This document shows, one piece after another, positions 10,201 to 17,481 of a stretch of 64,000 nucleotides of DNA. The notes beneath the pieces are model-generated. The model searched no databases, was not told the DNA's origin, and was given only the letters and a program-made list of their open reading frames with translations. A program made the position numbers and the translations under genes. Each line of letters opens with the position of its first letter. Within the stretch, counting starts at the first letter, position 1. This stretch comes from Piscinibacter gummiphilus (lineage in GTDB: Bacteria > Pseudomonadota > Gammaproteobacteria > Burkholderiales > Burkholderiaceae_C), in contig NZ_CP015118.1 of NCBI RefSeq assembly GCF_002116905.1, forward strand, positions 2,790,001-2,854,000. Reading direction: 5' to 3'.

Positions 10201-10883
10201 CCGAGGTGGGTGACTTCTGCCGCCAGGCCATCAACGGGCGCTACCCGTTCGAGCGCAACGCCAGCCGCGACGTCACCACCGAAGACTTCGCCCGCGTGTT
10301 CGCGCCGGGCGGGCTGTTCGACGCGTTCTTCCAGAAGAACCTCGCCAACTTCGTCAACACCACGACGAAGCCGTGGAGCTTCAAGTCGATCGACGGGGCT
10401 TCGATGGGCGCCGACACCGCCACGCTGGCGCAGTTCCAGAACGCGGCCGTCATCCGCGACACGTTCTTCCGCGCCGGCGGCAACGTGCCGGGCCTGCGCC
10501 TCGACTTCAAGCCGCTGGAGATGGACGCCACCATCACGCAGTTCACGCTCGACATCGACGGCCAGGTGGTCAAGTACGCCCACGGCCCGCAGATCCCGAT
10601 GTCGGTGCAGTGGCCGGGCCCGCGCGGCACGGGCCAGGTGCGCATCGCGCTCACGCCCGTGTCCACCACGGGCGGTCTGTCGGGCACGGTGAACGAGGGC
10701 CCGTGGGCGCTGTTCAAGCTCTTCGACAAGCAGCAGATCGAAGGCGCGGGTGCGCCCGAGCGTTTCAAGGCCACGTTCACGGTCGACGGCCGCAAGGCGG
10801 TCTTCGTGGTGTCGGCCAGCAGCGTGCGCAACCCGTTCCGCCTGCCCGAGATCGACAACTTCCACTGCCCGGGGCGCCTGTGA
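7272..10883 (+). CDS. tssM: T6SS inner-membrane protein TssM (IcmF)
   Basis: 1203 residues from the ATG at 7272. The frame is open about 990 bases further upstream, but that stretch is antiparallel coding shadow over tssL, and the 7272 start gives the normal N-terminus. Two TM helices at about 10-33 and 47-63, a cytoplasmic P-loop domain with Walker A GAPGSGKTT at 148-156 and VLIDTAGRY, a third TM at about 455-480, and a long periplasmic part ending in the C-terminal beta domain that binds TssJ (LEMDATITQFTLDIDGQ). TssM is the spine of the envelope complex. Overlaps tssL by four bases and tagF by four bases. Confidence 0.96.
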   Translation: MKKILGVLFNPWLLLVLGLVALSIVIWIVGPLVAIGAVRPLETPTARWLLIGAIVLLVVLRKLWQFWRARKTNDKVVDQLLAPAKAASNDPADAELKTLGERFATALQTLKRAKFDQGKTGLAGAWSGLSSRVGKRYLYELPWYVIIGAPGSGKTTALINSGLKFPLAESMGEHAVRGVGGTRNCDWWFTDQAVLIDTAGRYTTQDSHKAQDSKAWEGFLDLLKSARPRQPLNGVLVTVSVTDLLTRNAAERAQHAAAVRQRVQELHQQLGIRFPIYLLVTKCDLLSGFMETLGEVDKDTRATPWGMTFKLDKNQHTDLSVFGTEFDALEKRLTDGLIDRLQLERDPQRRARIYGFPQQFEALRGLLKDYLEQVFSPSQFEAHPLLRGVYFVSGTQEGTPIDRMLGRIARTYRLERTVVPPNLSSGRSFFLSRLLSEVVFAESALAGTDLKWERRRGWLAVGAYALVAAVTAIALVAWGVSYVNNQTYVAKVGGTVNDVRTLLQSTPNRASPDLLVLLPALEATRDLARASIGDSVPVSYGFGLYQGRKLDSASQQAYRRMLVDAVLPRIALGIEDRLKTGLDNPELQYEALKAYVMLFDPSRFDPAALKLYVMADWETNLPRSVTTEQRAALESHLDALLAEGQAVSPLPEDKQLVAQTRARLVSSPLTERIYRRLKRQGVGGDFPEFTVAKAAGPGAALVFTRASGQPLTKGVQGLFTYDGYHKGFQREVERVSRQLADEEGWVLGVNDTGRQNTLRNSEVQEQLTDEVRRLYLTDYAATWEQFIADVRMLPTPNLAQAVQMSRVLSAPDNPLVPLLRGMSRETTLIDNRDVAAAAESKARDAIQRSREELLRLLGNRASTASPLPPGAKIESLVDDRFVALRNLVSPSGGEKGGPAPIDQTIGLIGEVYTLLNASDTAVKGGNVPPPSDVPNKVKAEAARLPEPVRSLLNTLSVSGTKAALDITRSNLGNALNAEVGDFCRQAINGRYPFERNASRDVTTEDFARVFAPGGLFDAFFQKNLANFVNTTTKPWSFKSIDGASMGADTATLAQFQNAAVIRDTFFRAGGNVPGLRLDFKPLEMDATITQFTLDIDGQVVKYAHGPQIPMSVQWPGPRGTGQVRIALTPVSTTGGLSGTVNEGPWALFKLFDKQQIEGAGAPERFKATFTVDGRKAVFVVSASSVRNPFRLPEIDNFHCPGRL

Positions 10884-11602
10884 GCAGCACGGGCTTCGGC
10901 GATCTGCTGGTGGGGGCGGGCGAGGGCAGCGGCGCGGCCGGCTGGTTCGGCAAGCTGTCGGTCCTCGGCGACTTCGCCCACCGGCGCCTGCCGCAGCCCT
11001 TCGTCGACGTGCTCGACGACTGGCTCTCGCGAGGCATGGAAGCCAGCCGCGCGCAGCTCGGAGACGAGTGGCTCGACGTCTACCTGACCGGGCCGCTGTG
11101 GCGCTTCGCGCTGTCGCCGGGCGTGGTCGATCCGCAGTGGTGGTTCGGCGTGATGATGCCCAGCGTCGACAAGGTCGGGCGCTACTTCCCGCTCGTGGTG
11201 GCGCGGTCCGCGGCCATGGCGCCGGAGTCGGCGTCCGGTGTCGCCGGCCTCGACCGCTGGTTCCACCACGTGTCGGCCGCCGTGCTGGGCACGCTGCAGC
11301 CCACGGCCACGCTGCAATCGTTCGACGACGCGCTGACGGCCGCCCCGGTGTGGCCCGACGCGCTTCCCACGCGCCGCCCCGACGTCGCCCACCTGCCGGG
11401 CCGCGACCGCTATTCGCTCGACGGCGAGGCGGTGTTGGCACAATGGGTGGCCGGAATGGGCCTGCGCGAAGCCATGCAGGTCTGCGCCGGCAAGAGCCTG
11501 TGGTGGCCCGACCATGCCAACACACCCGACACCAGCCTGAGCATCACCGCGGGCCTGCCCGAGCCCACGCACTTCGCGTTGATGCTCGAAGGCGAGTGGT
11601 GA
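10880..11602 (+). CDS. tagF: T6SS-associated protein TagF (ImpM family)
   Basis: 240 residues. The GTG start overlaps the tssM stop (GTGA), which fixes it. Family signature WFGKLSVLGDFAHRRLP at the N-terminus and FGVMMPSVDKVGRYFPL in the middle. In Pseudomonas, TagF represses the T6SS post-translationally, acting in parallel with the PpkA-PppA-Fha threonine-phosphorylation pathway. Here it lies between tssM and the PpkA-like kinase, and pppA and tagH are in locus B, so the whole control set is present. Confidence 0.93.
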   Translation: MSSTGFGDLLVGAGEGSGAAGWFGKLSVLGDFAHRRLPQPFVDVLDDWLSRGMEASRAQLGDEWLDVYLTGPLWRFALSPGVVDPQWWFGVMMPSVDKVGRYFPLVVARSAAMAPESASGVAGLDRWFHHVSAAVLGTLQPTATLQSFDDALTAAPVWPDALPTRRPDVAHLPGRDRYSLDGEAVLAQWVAGMGLREAMQVCAGKSLWWPDHANTPDTSLSITAGLPEPTHFALMLEGEW

Positions 11603-11627
11603 ATCCGCAGCCGTAGCCGTACCGACC

Positions 11628-13565
11628 ATGAGCGATCCGTCCGCGCCCGTCCCTCCGACTCCTCCGGCCCCCGGAGAGGAGCCCACGATGGTGCTGGCGC
11701 GCGACGCCGCGGCCGTGCCGCCGCCACCCCCCGGCGACAACCCGCTGCCCATCGGCCACAAGCTGCAGGAGTACGTGATCGAGGGCCTGATCGGGGAGGG
11801 CGGCTTCGGCATCGTCTACCTCGCGCGGGACACCCAGCTCGGCCGGGTGGTGGCCCTCAAGGAATACATGCCGTCCTCGCTCGCGTCGCGTGCGCACGGC
11901 GGCGTGGTGTCGGTGCGGTCCGAGCGCCAGCGCGAGACCTTCGAGCTCGGCCGCCGCAGCTTCGTGAACGAAGCCCAGCTGCTGGCCGCGTTCGACCAGC
12001 CGTCGCTCGTGAAGGTGTACCGCTTCTGGGAGCAGAACGGCACGGCCTACATGGTGATGCCGTACTACCAGGGCCCCACGCTCAAGCAGTGGTTGCTGGA
12101 GCACGGCTCACCGTCGGAATCGTGGCTGCTCGCGCTGCTGGCCCCGGTGATCGACGCGCTCGAGGTGATGCACCACAACCGCTGCTACCACCGCGACATC
12201 GCCCCCGACAACATCCTGCTGCTGCAGCAGCAGGGCACCCAGGTGGGTGGCACCGACGCCGTGCGCCCGGTGCTGCTCGACTTCGGCGCCGCGCGGCGCG
12301 TCATCAGCGACGCCACGCAGGCGCTCACGGTCATCCTGAAGCCGGGCTACGCGCCCATCGAGCAGTACGCCGAGTCGTCGTCGATGAAGCAGGGCGCCTG
12401 GACCGACGTCTACGCGCTGTGCGCGGTGCTGTACGCCGCGGTCACGGGCCGCGCGCCCACCCCGTCGGTGAGCCGCATCGTCAGCGACGAACTGGTGCCG
12501 GCCGTCGAGGCGGGCGCCGGGCGCTTCACGCCCGAGTTCCTCGCCGTGATCGACGCGGGCCTGGCCGTGCGGCCGGAGCACCGCCCGCAGGACATGGCCG
12601 CGCTGCGCGCGATGATCACGTCCGTCTCCCCGCCGGTGGCCCGCCGCGCGAGCGACCGCGGCGGTGAACGCAGCGCGCCGCTGCCGCTCGTGGACCTGCC
12701 ACCGCCGCCCGCCCCGAAGCCACCGCCGTCCGACGGATTCTTCGACAAGACCGTGGTGGTGGATCGGCCGGACAGCCGGCCGGCGCCGCTGAGCGCACCG
12801 GCGCCGCTGGCGTCGCCGACTCCGTCGCCCGCGTCCGCGCCGTCTTCCTCGTCGAAGACCCCCCTCGTGGCCGGTGGCGCCGTCGCGCTGCTGCTCGCCG
12901 CAGGCGGCGCGTGGTGGGCGATGAGCCCGAAGCCGCAGCCTCCGGCCCCCGCGCCCGTCGTGGCTGCGACCCCTGCACCCACGCCGGCCCCCGTGGCCCC
13001 GCCGCCTCCGGCCCCCGCACCGCCTCCGGCCGAACCGTTCACGGTGGTCGCCGGCCTGCAGGACATCGTCCGGCACGCCGACCCGCTGCTGGGTGTCAAC
13101 GTGCTGGCCGACAAGTCCTCGCTGACCATCGGCCGCGACCGCCTGCAGTTCCGGGTCAAGTCGAAGGAGGCGGGCTACCTCTACGTGTTCCTGAGCGGCA
13201 CCGACAAGTCCCACTTCTACCTGCTGTTCCCGAACGAGATCGACAAGAACAACCGCATCGAGGCCAACACCGAGGTGGTGCTGCCACGAAAGAGCTGGGC
13301 GATCACGGCGGGTGGTCCCGCAGGCACGAACCACATCGTGACCGTGGTGTCGCGCCACCCACGCGACCTGGGGGCCGTGGGGCTGCGTGGGGCGGGCGAC
13401 GAGATTCCGGAGTTCGATCTCGCGAAGGCCGAGCAGCTGTGGGCCGCACGCCAGCCGGGCGAGAGCCCGTTCGTGGGCAAGGCGGTGTGTGATGCCGGGG
13501 CCGCGTGCGACTCCGGATATGGCGCGAGCCTGCTCGAGGTGGACGAGGTCGCCAAGGGCAAGTGA
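11628..13565 (+). CDS. ppkA: T6SS serine/threonine protein kinase (PpkA-like) with C-terminal DUF4384
   Basis: 645 residues. After a Pro-rich leader, the kinase domain spans about 48-325: glycine loop GEGGFGIVY at 56-64, Lys78, HRD at 188-190 and DFG at 218-220, so it should be active. A Pro/Ala linker leads to one TM helix at about 412-432. The outer part (495-585) is a DUF4384 domain with FRVKSKEAGYLYVFL and FYLLFPN. The expected role is sensing at the envelope and phosphorylating the FHA protein TagH to trigger assembly. Classical PpkA carries a von Willebrand domain; DUF4384 replaces it here. Last gene of operon A, 25 bases after tagF. Confidence 0.88.
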   Translation: MSDPSAPVPPTPPAPGEEPTMVLARDAAAVPPPPPGDNPLPIGHKLQEYVIEGLIGEGGFGIVYLARDTQLGRVVALKEYMPSSLASRAHGGVVSVRSERQRETFELGRRSFVNEAQLLAAFDQPSLVKVYRFWEQNGTAYMVMPYYQGPTLKQWLLEHGSPSESWLLALLAPVIDALEVMHHNRCYHRDIAPDNILLLQQQGTQVGGTDAVRPVLLDFGAARRVISDATQALTVILKPGYAPIEQYAESSSMKQGAWTDVYALCAVLYAAVTGRAPTPSVSRIVSDELVPAVEAGAGRFTPEFLAVIDAGLAVRPEHRPQDMAALRAMITSVSPPVARRASDRGGERSAPLPLVDLPPPPAPKPPPSDGFFDKTVVVDRPDSRPAPLSAPAPLASPTPSPASAPSSSSKTPLVAGGAVALLLAAGGAWWAMSPKPQPPAPAPVVAATPAPTPAPVAPPPPAPAPPPAEPFTVVAGLQDIVRHADPLLGVNVLADKSSLTIGRDRLQFRVKSKEAGYLYVFLSGTDKSHFYLLFPNEIDKNNRIEANTEVVLPRKSWAITAGGPAGTNHIVTVVSRHPRDLGAVGLRGAGDEIPEFDLAKAEQLWAARQPGESPFVGKAVCDAGAACDSGYGASLLEVDEVAKGK

Positions 13566-13596
13566 CGCGGGTTGCCGCCCGCGCCCTTGCGTTGCG

Positions 13597-13614
13597 TCCC
13601 GGCGAACGCCGGGA
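13597..13614. repeat. REP-like palindrome
   Basis: TCCCGGCG-AA-CGCCGGGA, a perfect 8-bp inverted repeat with a 2-base centre, followed by TCCACCGGATGCA. Read on the other strand it encodes the RWIPAFAGT peptide often seen where such REP elements are misannotated as coding. It sits 32 bases after the ppkA stop and may stabilise the mRNA end. No T-run follows, so it is not a classical terminator. Confidence 0.7.
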
Positions 13615-13691
13615 TCCACCGGATGCAGTCGCCCCCCCCCCCGATGAAGGGCCGCCTCCAGTCGCCAGGCCCGTGCCCCGAATGGAAATCC

Positions 13692-14048
13692 ATGAACAGG
13701 CCTGAAGACTTCGAGCTGATCTCGTTCTTTGGTGTTGAACCCGTTCTTCGAGTTCGCGCTGTACCCTGGGACTTCAATGGCTTGACTTTCAAGGCCGTCC
13801 GAGGTGTCGAGCAGGTGGAGTGCCACATCGAAATGGACGTCGGCGCCGTCTCGATCCGATGGCATTCCGGTGACATCGAACGAGTCGCCGTGGAACTCAA
13901 ATGGGTCGACAGCATCAGCCTCTTTCGATCCATCACCGGCGAAGTGCTGCTGATCAACGGGGTCGCGCAGAACCCCGACGTGTCGATCGAGTTGCAACTG
14001 GATCCCACCGTCTTCGTCCGTGTGCATGCTCGACCGAAACATCCTTGA
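13692..14048 (+). CDS. Hypothetical protein, possible orphan immunity-type protein
   Basis: 118 residues from the ATG at 13692. The frame is open to 13572, but that part is the REP-like element and is not coding. I do not recognise a family. The protein is acidic and beta-rich in appearance (VECHIEMDVGAVSIRWHSG, SIELQLDPTVFVRVHA) with no signal peptide or TM segment. Base composition is visibly less GC-rich than ppkA upstream, and it follows a REP element, which suggests later acquisition. Its place at the end of a T6SS operon would fit a small immunity or antitoxin-like protein, but nothing in the sequence proves this. Confidence 0.55.
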   Translation: MNRPEDFELISFFGVEPVLRVRAVPWDFNGLTFKAVRGVEQVECHIEMDVGAVSIRWHSGDIERVAVELKWVDSISLFRSITGEVLLINGVAQNPDVSIELQLDPTVFVRVHARPKHP

Positions 14049-14130
14049 TCGCGCTGGGTGATGCGGCTTCCGTGAACGCGGACATCGCGACCCGAACGGG
14101 ACGGGCAGAAAAGCGGAGCGGGGAAACAAA

Positions 14131-14154
14131 AAGGAGGAGCCTGGGCTCCTCCTT
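14131..14154 (-). terminator. Rho-independent terminator of the RNA ligase gene
   Basis: Inverted repeat AAGGAGGAGC-CTGG-GCTCCTCCTT, a 10-bp stem with a 4-base loop. Read on the minus strand it is followed by TTTGTTT, giving a T-rich run, and it begins 12 bases after the stop of the minus-strand gene at 14166. It also lies between two convergent genes, though the plus-strand reading lacks a T-run. Confidence 0.85.
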
Positions 14155-14165
14155 CAAAGCGCGGG

Positions 14166-14732
14166 TCAGAACGGGAAGTCGGCCTTCTTGATCTTCACCA
14201 TGCGGCCATCTGCGTGATGCCACACGATGCCTTCGATCGGCTTGTCCCGCAGGTACGCCATCAGGCCGGCGAAGTTCCGCGGCGCGTCCGCGAGCACATC
14301 CTCGCCGTGCGGGATGAGCACGTGCTCGGTGAGGTTCTCCGGATTCGCGCCATGGCGGGTGCCGATGCGCGGTCCGCAGACCTCGTAGGTGCCGTCCGGG
14401 ACGCCTTGCGGGTACCGCACGACCGCCGCGTCCACCGCCTCACGGATGTAGCGCGAGTCCGGGCCATCGGTCGCCACCCAGCCCGGCCAGTGTCCGCTGA
14501 CCGGATCCGGGCCCGGCTGAGCCGGGATGAACCCTGCCGGTGGCGTGCGACCGGCCTTGGCGTCGTACCGCTTGAACACCGAACCGTCCTTGACCATCAC
14601 GGCAAGCCCATCCCACTTGCGGGTGGCCTTGCCTTCACCGTCGAGCACCCACTGCGCGTCGGGAACGACTTCGTCCCGGACCTTGCGGTTGCCTTCATGG
14701 TTGCGCTGGAACAGCGAGATGATTTTCTTCAT
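14166..14732 (-). CDS. RNA ligase of the RLIG1/C12orf29 type (DUF5565)
   Basis: 188 residues from the ATG at 14732, chosen for the strong Shine-Dalgarno AAGGGGAT just before it. Nucleotidyltransferase motifs are visible: KWDG (motif I, Lys = expected AMP site) about 39 residues in, EGIVWHHADG (motif IV) and MVKIKK (motif V) at the C-terminus. Between them SGHWPGWVATD and HVLIPHGED closely resemble segments I recall from human RLIG1 (C12orf29), an ATP-dependent 5'-phosphate/3'-OH RNA ligase linked to RNA repair under oxidative stress. Only about 190 residues, shorter than the human protein, so a minimal catalytic core. Monocistronic with its own terminator. Function is inferred from motifs. 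Confidence 0.78.
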   Translation of the reverse strand: MKKIISLFQRNHEGNRKVRDEVVPDAQWVLDGEGKATRKWDGLAVMVKDGSVFKRYDAKAGRTPPAGFIPAQPGPDPVSGHWPGWVATDGPDSRYIREAVDAAVVRYPQGVPDGTYEVCGPRIGTRHGANPENLTEHVLIPHGEDVLADAPRNFAGLMAYLRDKPIEGIVWHHADGRMVKIKKADFPF

Positions 14733-14941
14733 GGGATCCCCTTGACTTGGTTGATGATTTTCGAATCCCACCGCCCGCCATCAAGGTGCCCGCTCCTGGA
14801 AAGCCGAGATTCACCCGGCCTTCCAACGGCGGACGTGGAGTGTAGCCATGACACGGAAAAGACGCACCTGGGACCTTCGCGGTCGCAGGAGAGCGTGGCG
14901 TTCCGGGCTGGTTTGCGCAGATCGATTCGGGGTGGCCCGGT

Positions 14942-16198
14942 TCAGCGCAACGCCTGAACCTCCTGCGCCGCCGGTGCCGCCGGCGTCTTCTGCAGCAGCC
15001 ACACGAGGCCCAGCGCCACCAGGGAGGCTGCCACCACCACGTACCCGACCACATCGAAATGCTGCAGCCGCCCGTCGGCCCCCTGCACGACGATGTGCCC
15101 GGCGATCACCGAGGCGATGCCCCCCGACAGCTGCTGGATCGACGCGCTGATGGCCGTGAACGCGCCCCGCTGCGCCGTCGTGGGGATGCCGGCCACCATG
15201 GCCTGGAACGGGATGACGCGGGAGAAGATGCCCACGAACATCACCGCGTTGACGAGCACCAGCATCGGCAGCGAGATGGGGCCGAGGTGGGTGTAGAGCA
15301 GCACCATGACCAGGGTCACGGCCGTGCCTGCTGCGAACACCTTGAACTTGCCGACGGCGTCGGCGGCACGGCCGATCAGCGGACCGAAGCCGATGGTGCA
15401 CAGCCCGGTGATGAGGTAGACCGTGGGCAGGCTGTGCATGCCGATGCCGAGGTTGTTCACGGCGAAGGCGCTGCTGAAGGGCATCAGCATGAAGCCGCCC
15501 GTGGCCACGAGCGCGGTGGTGGCGAAGGCCACGAGGTACCGCGGTTCGGTGAGCGTGTGGCGCAGGTGCACCCACGGGCTGCGTGACTGCGGTTCCTTCA
15601 GGTGGTCGGCCACCGGTTTCATCTTCCAGGCCACCACGAGGCCACCCACGGCGCCCAAGGCCGCCATCGCGAGGAAGGGGACCTGCCAGTTCCAGTGGTT
15701 CGAAAGGTACAGGCCCACCGGGATGCCCAGCACCTGGCTGGCGGCGAAGGCCGTCTGGATGATCCCCATCACGCGGCCGCGCATCGAGGGCGGGAACAGG
15801 TCGGCCGAGATCGCGAGCACCACCGACCCGATCACGCCGCCGAACAGGCCGGTGACGATGCGGGCGGCCAGCAGGCTCTCGAAGCTGGTGGCGAGGCCGC
15901 ACCACGCGGTGCCCAGCACGAAGCCGCCGTAGAAGAACAGCAGCAGCTTCTTGCGGTCGAAGCGGTCGGCGAAACCCGCGGTCAGCAGGCCGGCGGCGCC
16001 GGCGCTGAAGGCGTAGCCGGAGACGATCAGGCCGAACTGCCGCGGGTCCACCGACAGGGCCGGCATGATGAGCGCCCCCAGGGGCGCCATCAGCATGAAG
16101 TCGAGGATGACGGCGAACTGCAGGAAGGCCAGCATGCCGACCACGAGCTTCTGGTAGCCCGTGAAGGTCGACGAGGGCGAGGGCAGGGTGGGGGTCAT
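14942..16198 (-). CDS. MFS transporter (DHA1-like efflux family)
   Basis: 418 residues from the ATG at 16198. The frame is open a further 80 codons, but that extension overlaps the neighbouring gene and is Arg/Pro junk. About 12 hydrophobic segments are visible. Family motifs: FADRFDRKKLLLFFYGGF (motif A type, between TM2 and TM3), MRGRVMGIIQTAFAASQ and the GIPVGLYLSNHWNWQVPF block typical of drug or metabolite efflux carriers. The substrate cannot be told. Its ATG overlaps the stop of the two-TM protein upstream (ATGA), and both follow an ECF sigma factor, so transport may belong to that sigma regulon. Confidence 0.87.
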   Translation of the reverse strand: MTPTLPSPSSTFTGYQKLVVGMLAFLQFAVILDFMLMAPLGALIMPALSVDPRQFGLIVSGYAFSAGAAGLLTAGFADRFDRKKLLLFFYGGFVLGTAWCGLATSFESLLAARIVTGLFGGVIGSVVLAISADLFPPSMRGRVMGIIQTAFAASQVLGIPVGLYLSNHWNWQVPFLAMAALGAVGGLVVAWKMKPVADHLKEPQSRSPWVHLRHTLTEPRYLVAFATTALVATGGFMLMPFSSAFAVNNLGIGMHSLPTVYLITGLCTIGFGPLIGRAADAVGKFKVFAAGTAVTLVMVLLYTHLGPISLPMLVLVNAVMFVGIFSRVIPFQAMVAGIPTTAQRGAFTAISASIQQLSGGIASVIAGHIVVQGADGRLQHFDVVGYVVVAASLVALGLVWLLQKTPAAPAAQEVQALR

Positions 16199-16524
16199 TC
16201 GGTTCTCGGTTGACGCTCGGTCTCGGGGCGACCGCAACGGCCGCGTCCGCCGCGGCGGAACTGGGCGCGCTCTTCCTCTGTCATCGCGTCCCACCGGGCC
16301 CAGGGGCCTCGTCGTCCGCGCCAGCCGCCGTGCCCGCGGAAGCCGCCGAAGAGGATGCGGCACAGCACGAGCAGCCCGAGGGCGTGAGGGTAGTCGATGG
16401 TGCCGGCGTCGGGTAGTGCCACGGGCACCACCGCGTTCCACAGCAGCATCACCATGCCGCCCAGCGCGGCCACGCCCGCCACCACCAGCACCGCGCCGCC
16501 CAGGTACCTCACCTTGAATCGCAT
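16195..16524 (-). CDS. Small two-TM membrane protein, ECF sigma partner candidate
   Basis: 109 residues. I do not recognise a named family. TM segments at about 8-33 and 44-62, then a Gly/Arg/Trp-rich tail (GHGGWRGRRGPW) followed by MTEEERAQFRRG, a short helical stretch seen in several small membrane proteins encoded next to sigma factors. It sits between the ECF sigma gene (12 bases away) and the MFS gene (four-base overlap). A role as membrane-bound regulator of the sigma factor is plausible from position, but there is no recognisable anti-sigma domain or zinc motif. Confidence 0.7.
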   Translation of the reverse strand: MRFKVRYLGGAVLVVAGVAALGGMVMLLWNAVVPVALPDAGTIDYPHALGLLVLCRILFGGFRGHGGWRGRRGPWARWDAMTEEERAQFRRGGRGRCGRPETERQPRTE

Positions 16525-16536
16525 GATGTCGCTCCT

Positions 16537-17124
16537 TCAGAAATCGAGTTCGTCGTAGACCACCTGCAGGCGCGCCCGCAGGTGAAGCACCGCATAGCGC
16601 TTGCGCGCCAGCAGCGTGTTGATGGAGACGCCGCTTTCGGCGGCCATCTCCTTGAAGCTCCAGCCGTCGAGTTCGTGGGCCACGAACACCTCGCGCTGGT
16701 TCTCCGGCAGTTCGTCGAGCGCCGCGTCCAGCGCGGTCAGCAGCACCGATCGCGCATAGGCCGCTTCAGGCCCCGCCTCGGTCGAGGGCAGGGCCAGGTC
16801 GAGTCGGCAGTCGGCGTCGTCGTCCTTGACGTCGCCATGGCCCTCGCCGGGCAGTGCCAGTTCCTTCTTCTTGCGGAACCGGTCGATGATGCGGAACCGC
16901 GCGACGCGGTAGAGCCAGGCGGTCGCCTGCTCGACGGGGGCGGGCAGCCGGTACGCCTCCACGAACTGGTGGAAGACGTCCTGCAGGATGTCCTCGGCCT
17001 CCGCCGGATCGCGCACCCGGCGCCGGATGAAGTTCCCCAGGCGGGAACGTTCGCGCAACACCGTGGCGGTGAGGTCGTCGGTGTCTCGTCGGGTCATCGC
17101 GGGTGAGGGCGCTGGCAGCTCCAT
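16537..17124 (-). CDS. ECF-type RNA polymerase sigma factor
   Basis: 195 residues. Sigma-70 region 2 is visible at about 28-85: DPAEAEDILQDVFHQFVEAY and the core-binding stretch TAWLYRVARFRIIDRFRKKK. Region 4 at about 130-190 has LDELPENQREVFVAHELDG and an HTH around FKEMAAESGVSINTLLARKRYA. A short acidic linker (KDDDADCRLDLALP) separates them. An alternative ATG nine codons in is possible; neither has a strong ribosome site. First gene of a three-gene minus-strand operon with a two-TM protein and an MFS carrier. No classical anti-sigma gene is adjacent. Confidence 0.9.
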   Translation of the reverse strand: MELPAPSPAMTRRDTDDLTATVLRERSRLGNFIRRRVRDPAEAEDILQDVFHQFVEAYRLPAPVEQATAWLYRVARFRIIDRFRKKKELALPGEGHGDVKDDDADCRLDLALPSTEAGPEAAYARSVLLTALDAALDELPENQREVFVAHELDGWSFKEMAAESGVSINTLLARKRYAVLHLRARLQVVYDELDF

Positions 17125-17205
17125 GCCGCTGAAGACGTTTCAGGCGCGGCGATATTGTGGGGCGGCCGAAAAGACTATGCTCTCCGACGTCCAAGGAGAA
17201 ATCTC

Positions 17206-17454
17206 GTGGTCAACAACACCTTCAAGCCCGGCTACCTGAATTCGCTCATGACCGCCGGAGCGAACCTCGAACTCCCGTACAACGACCTGGCCTCCCACGC
17301 CAACGACCGGATGGCCGCGGCGCTGGAGATGGCGAAACACGCGCGGGAGACCCAGCGGCACCTCAAGTTCACCGGCATCAGCGCGGGCCTGCCGGGCATC
17401 AAGCACCTCGCCGAGGAAGGCGCCGGCTACGTCACCTTCGCCCTCGTGTACTGA
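17206..17454 (+). CDS. Small hypothetical protein
   Basis: 82 residues from a GTG start, chosen because AAGGAG lies seven bases upstream of it. No family recognised. The middle is helical and charged (ASHANDRMAAALEMAKHARETQRHLKF), the end is small and hydrophobic (GAGYVTFALVY); no signal peptide. Divergent from the ECF sigma gene, with 81 bases between them, so it could be a target or neighbour under shared control. It ends 27 bases before the stop of the convergent minus-strand gene. Confidence 0.6.
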   Translation: MVNNTFKPGYLNSLMTAGANLELPYNDLASHANDRMAAALEMAKHARETQRHLKFTGISAGLPGIKHLAEEGAGYVTFALVY

Positions 17455-17481
17455 CCTCGGACCGCCGGCACGGTGCCGTCG

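Noticed and set aside
6690..11525. Very long open frame on the minus strand opposite tssL-tssM-tagF
   Set aside because: High-GC antisense shadow: Arg/Ala/His-rich, no domains, no ribosome site, and the plus strand encodes well-known T6SS proteins.
13572..13691. N-terminal extension of the small gene after ppkA
   Set aside because: The extension translates the REP-like palindrome; the ATG at 13692 is the sensible start.
14942..16441. 499-residue version of the MFS transporter
   Set aside because: The first 81 codons overlap the two-TM gene and are basic junk; the ATG at 16198 begins the normal MFS N-terminus.
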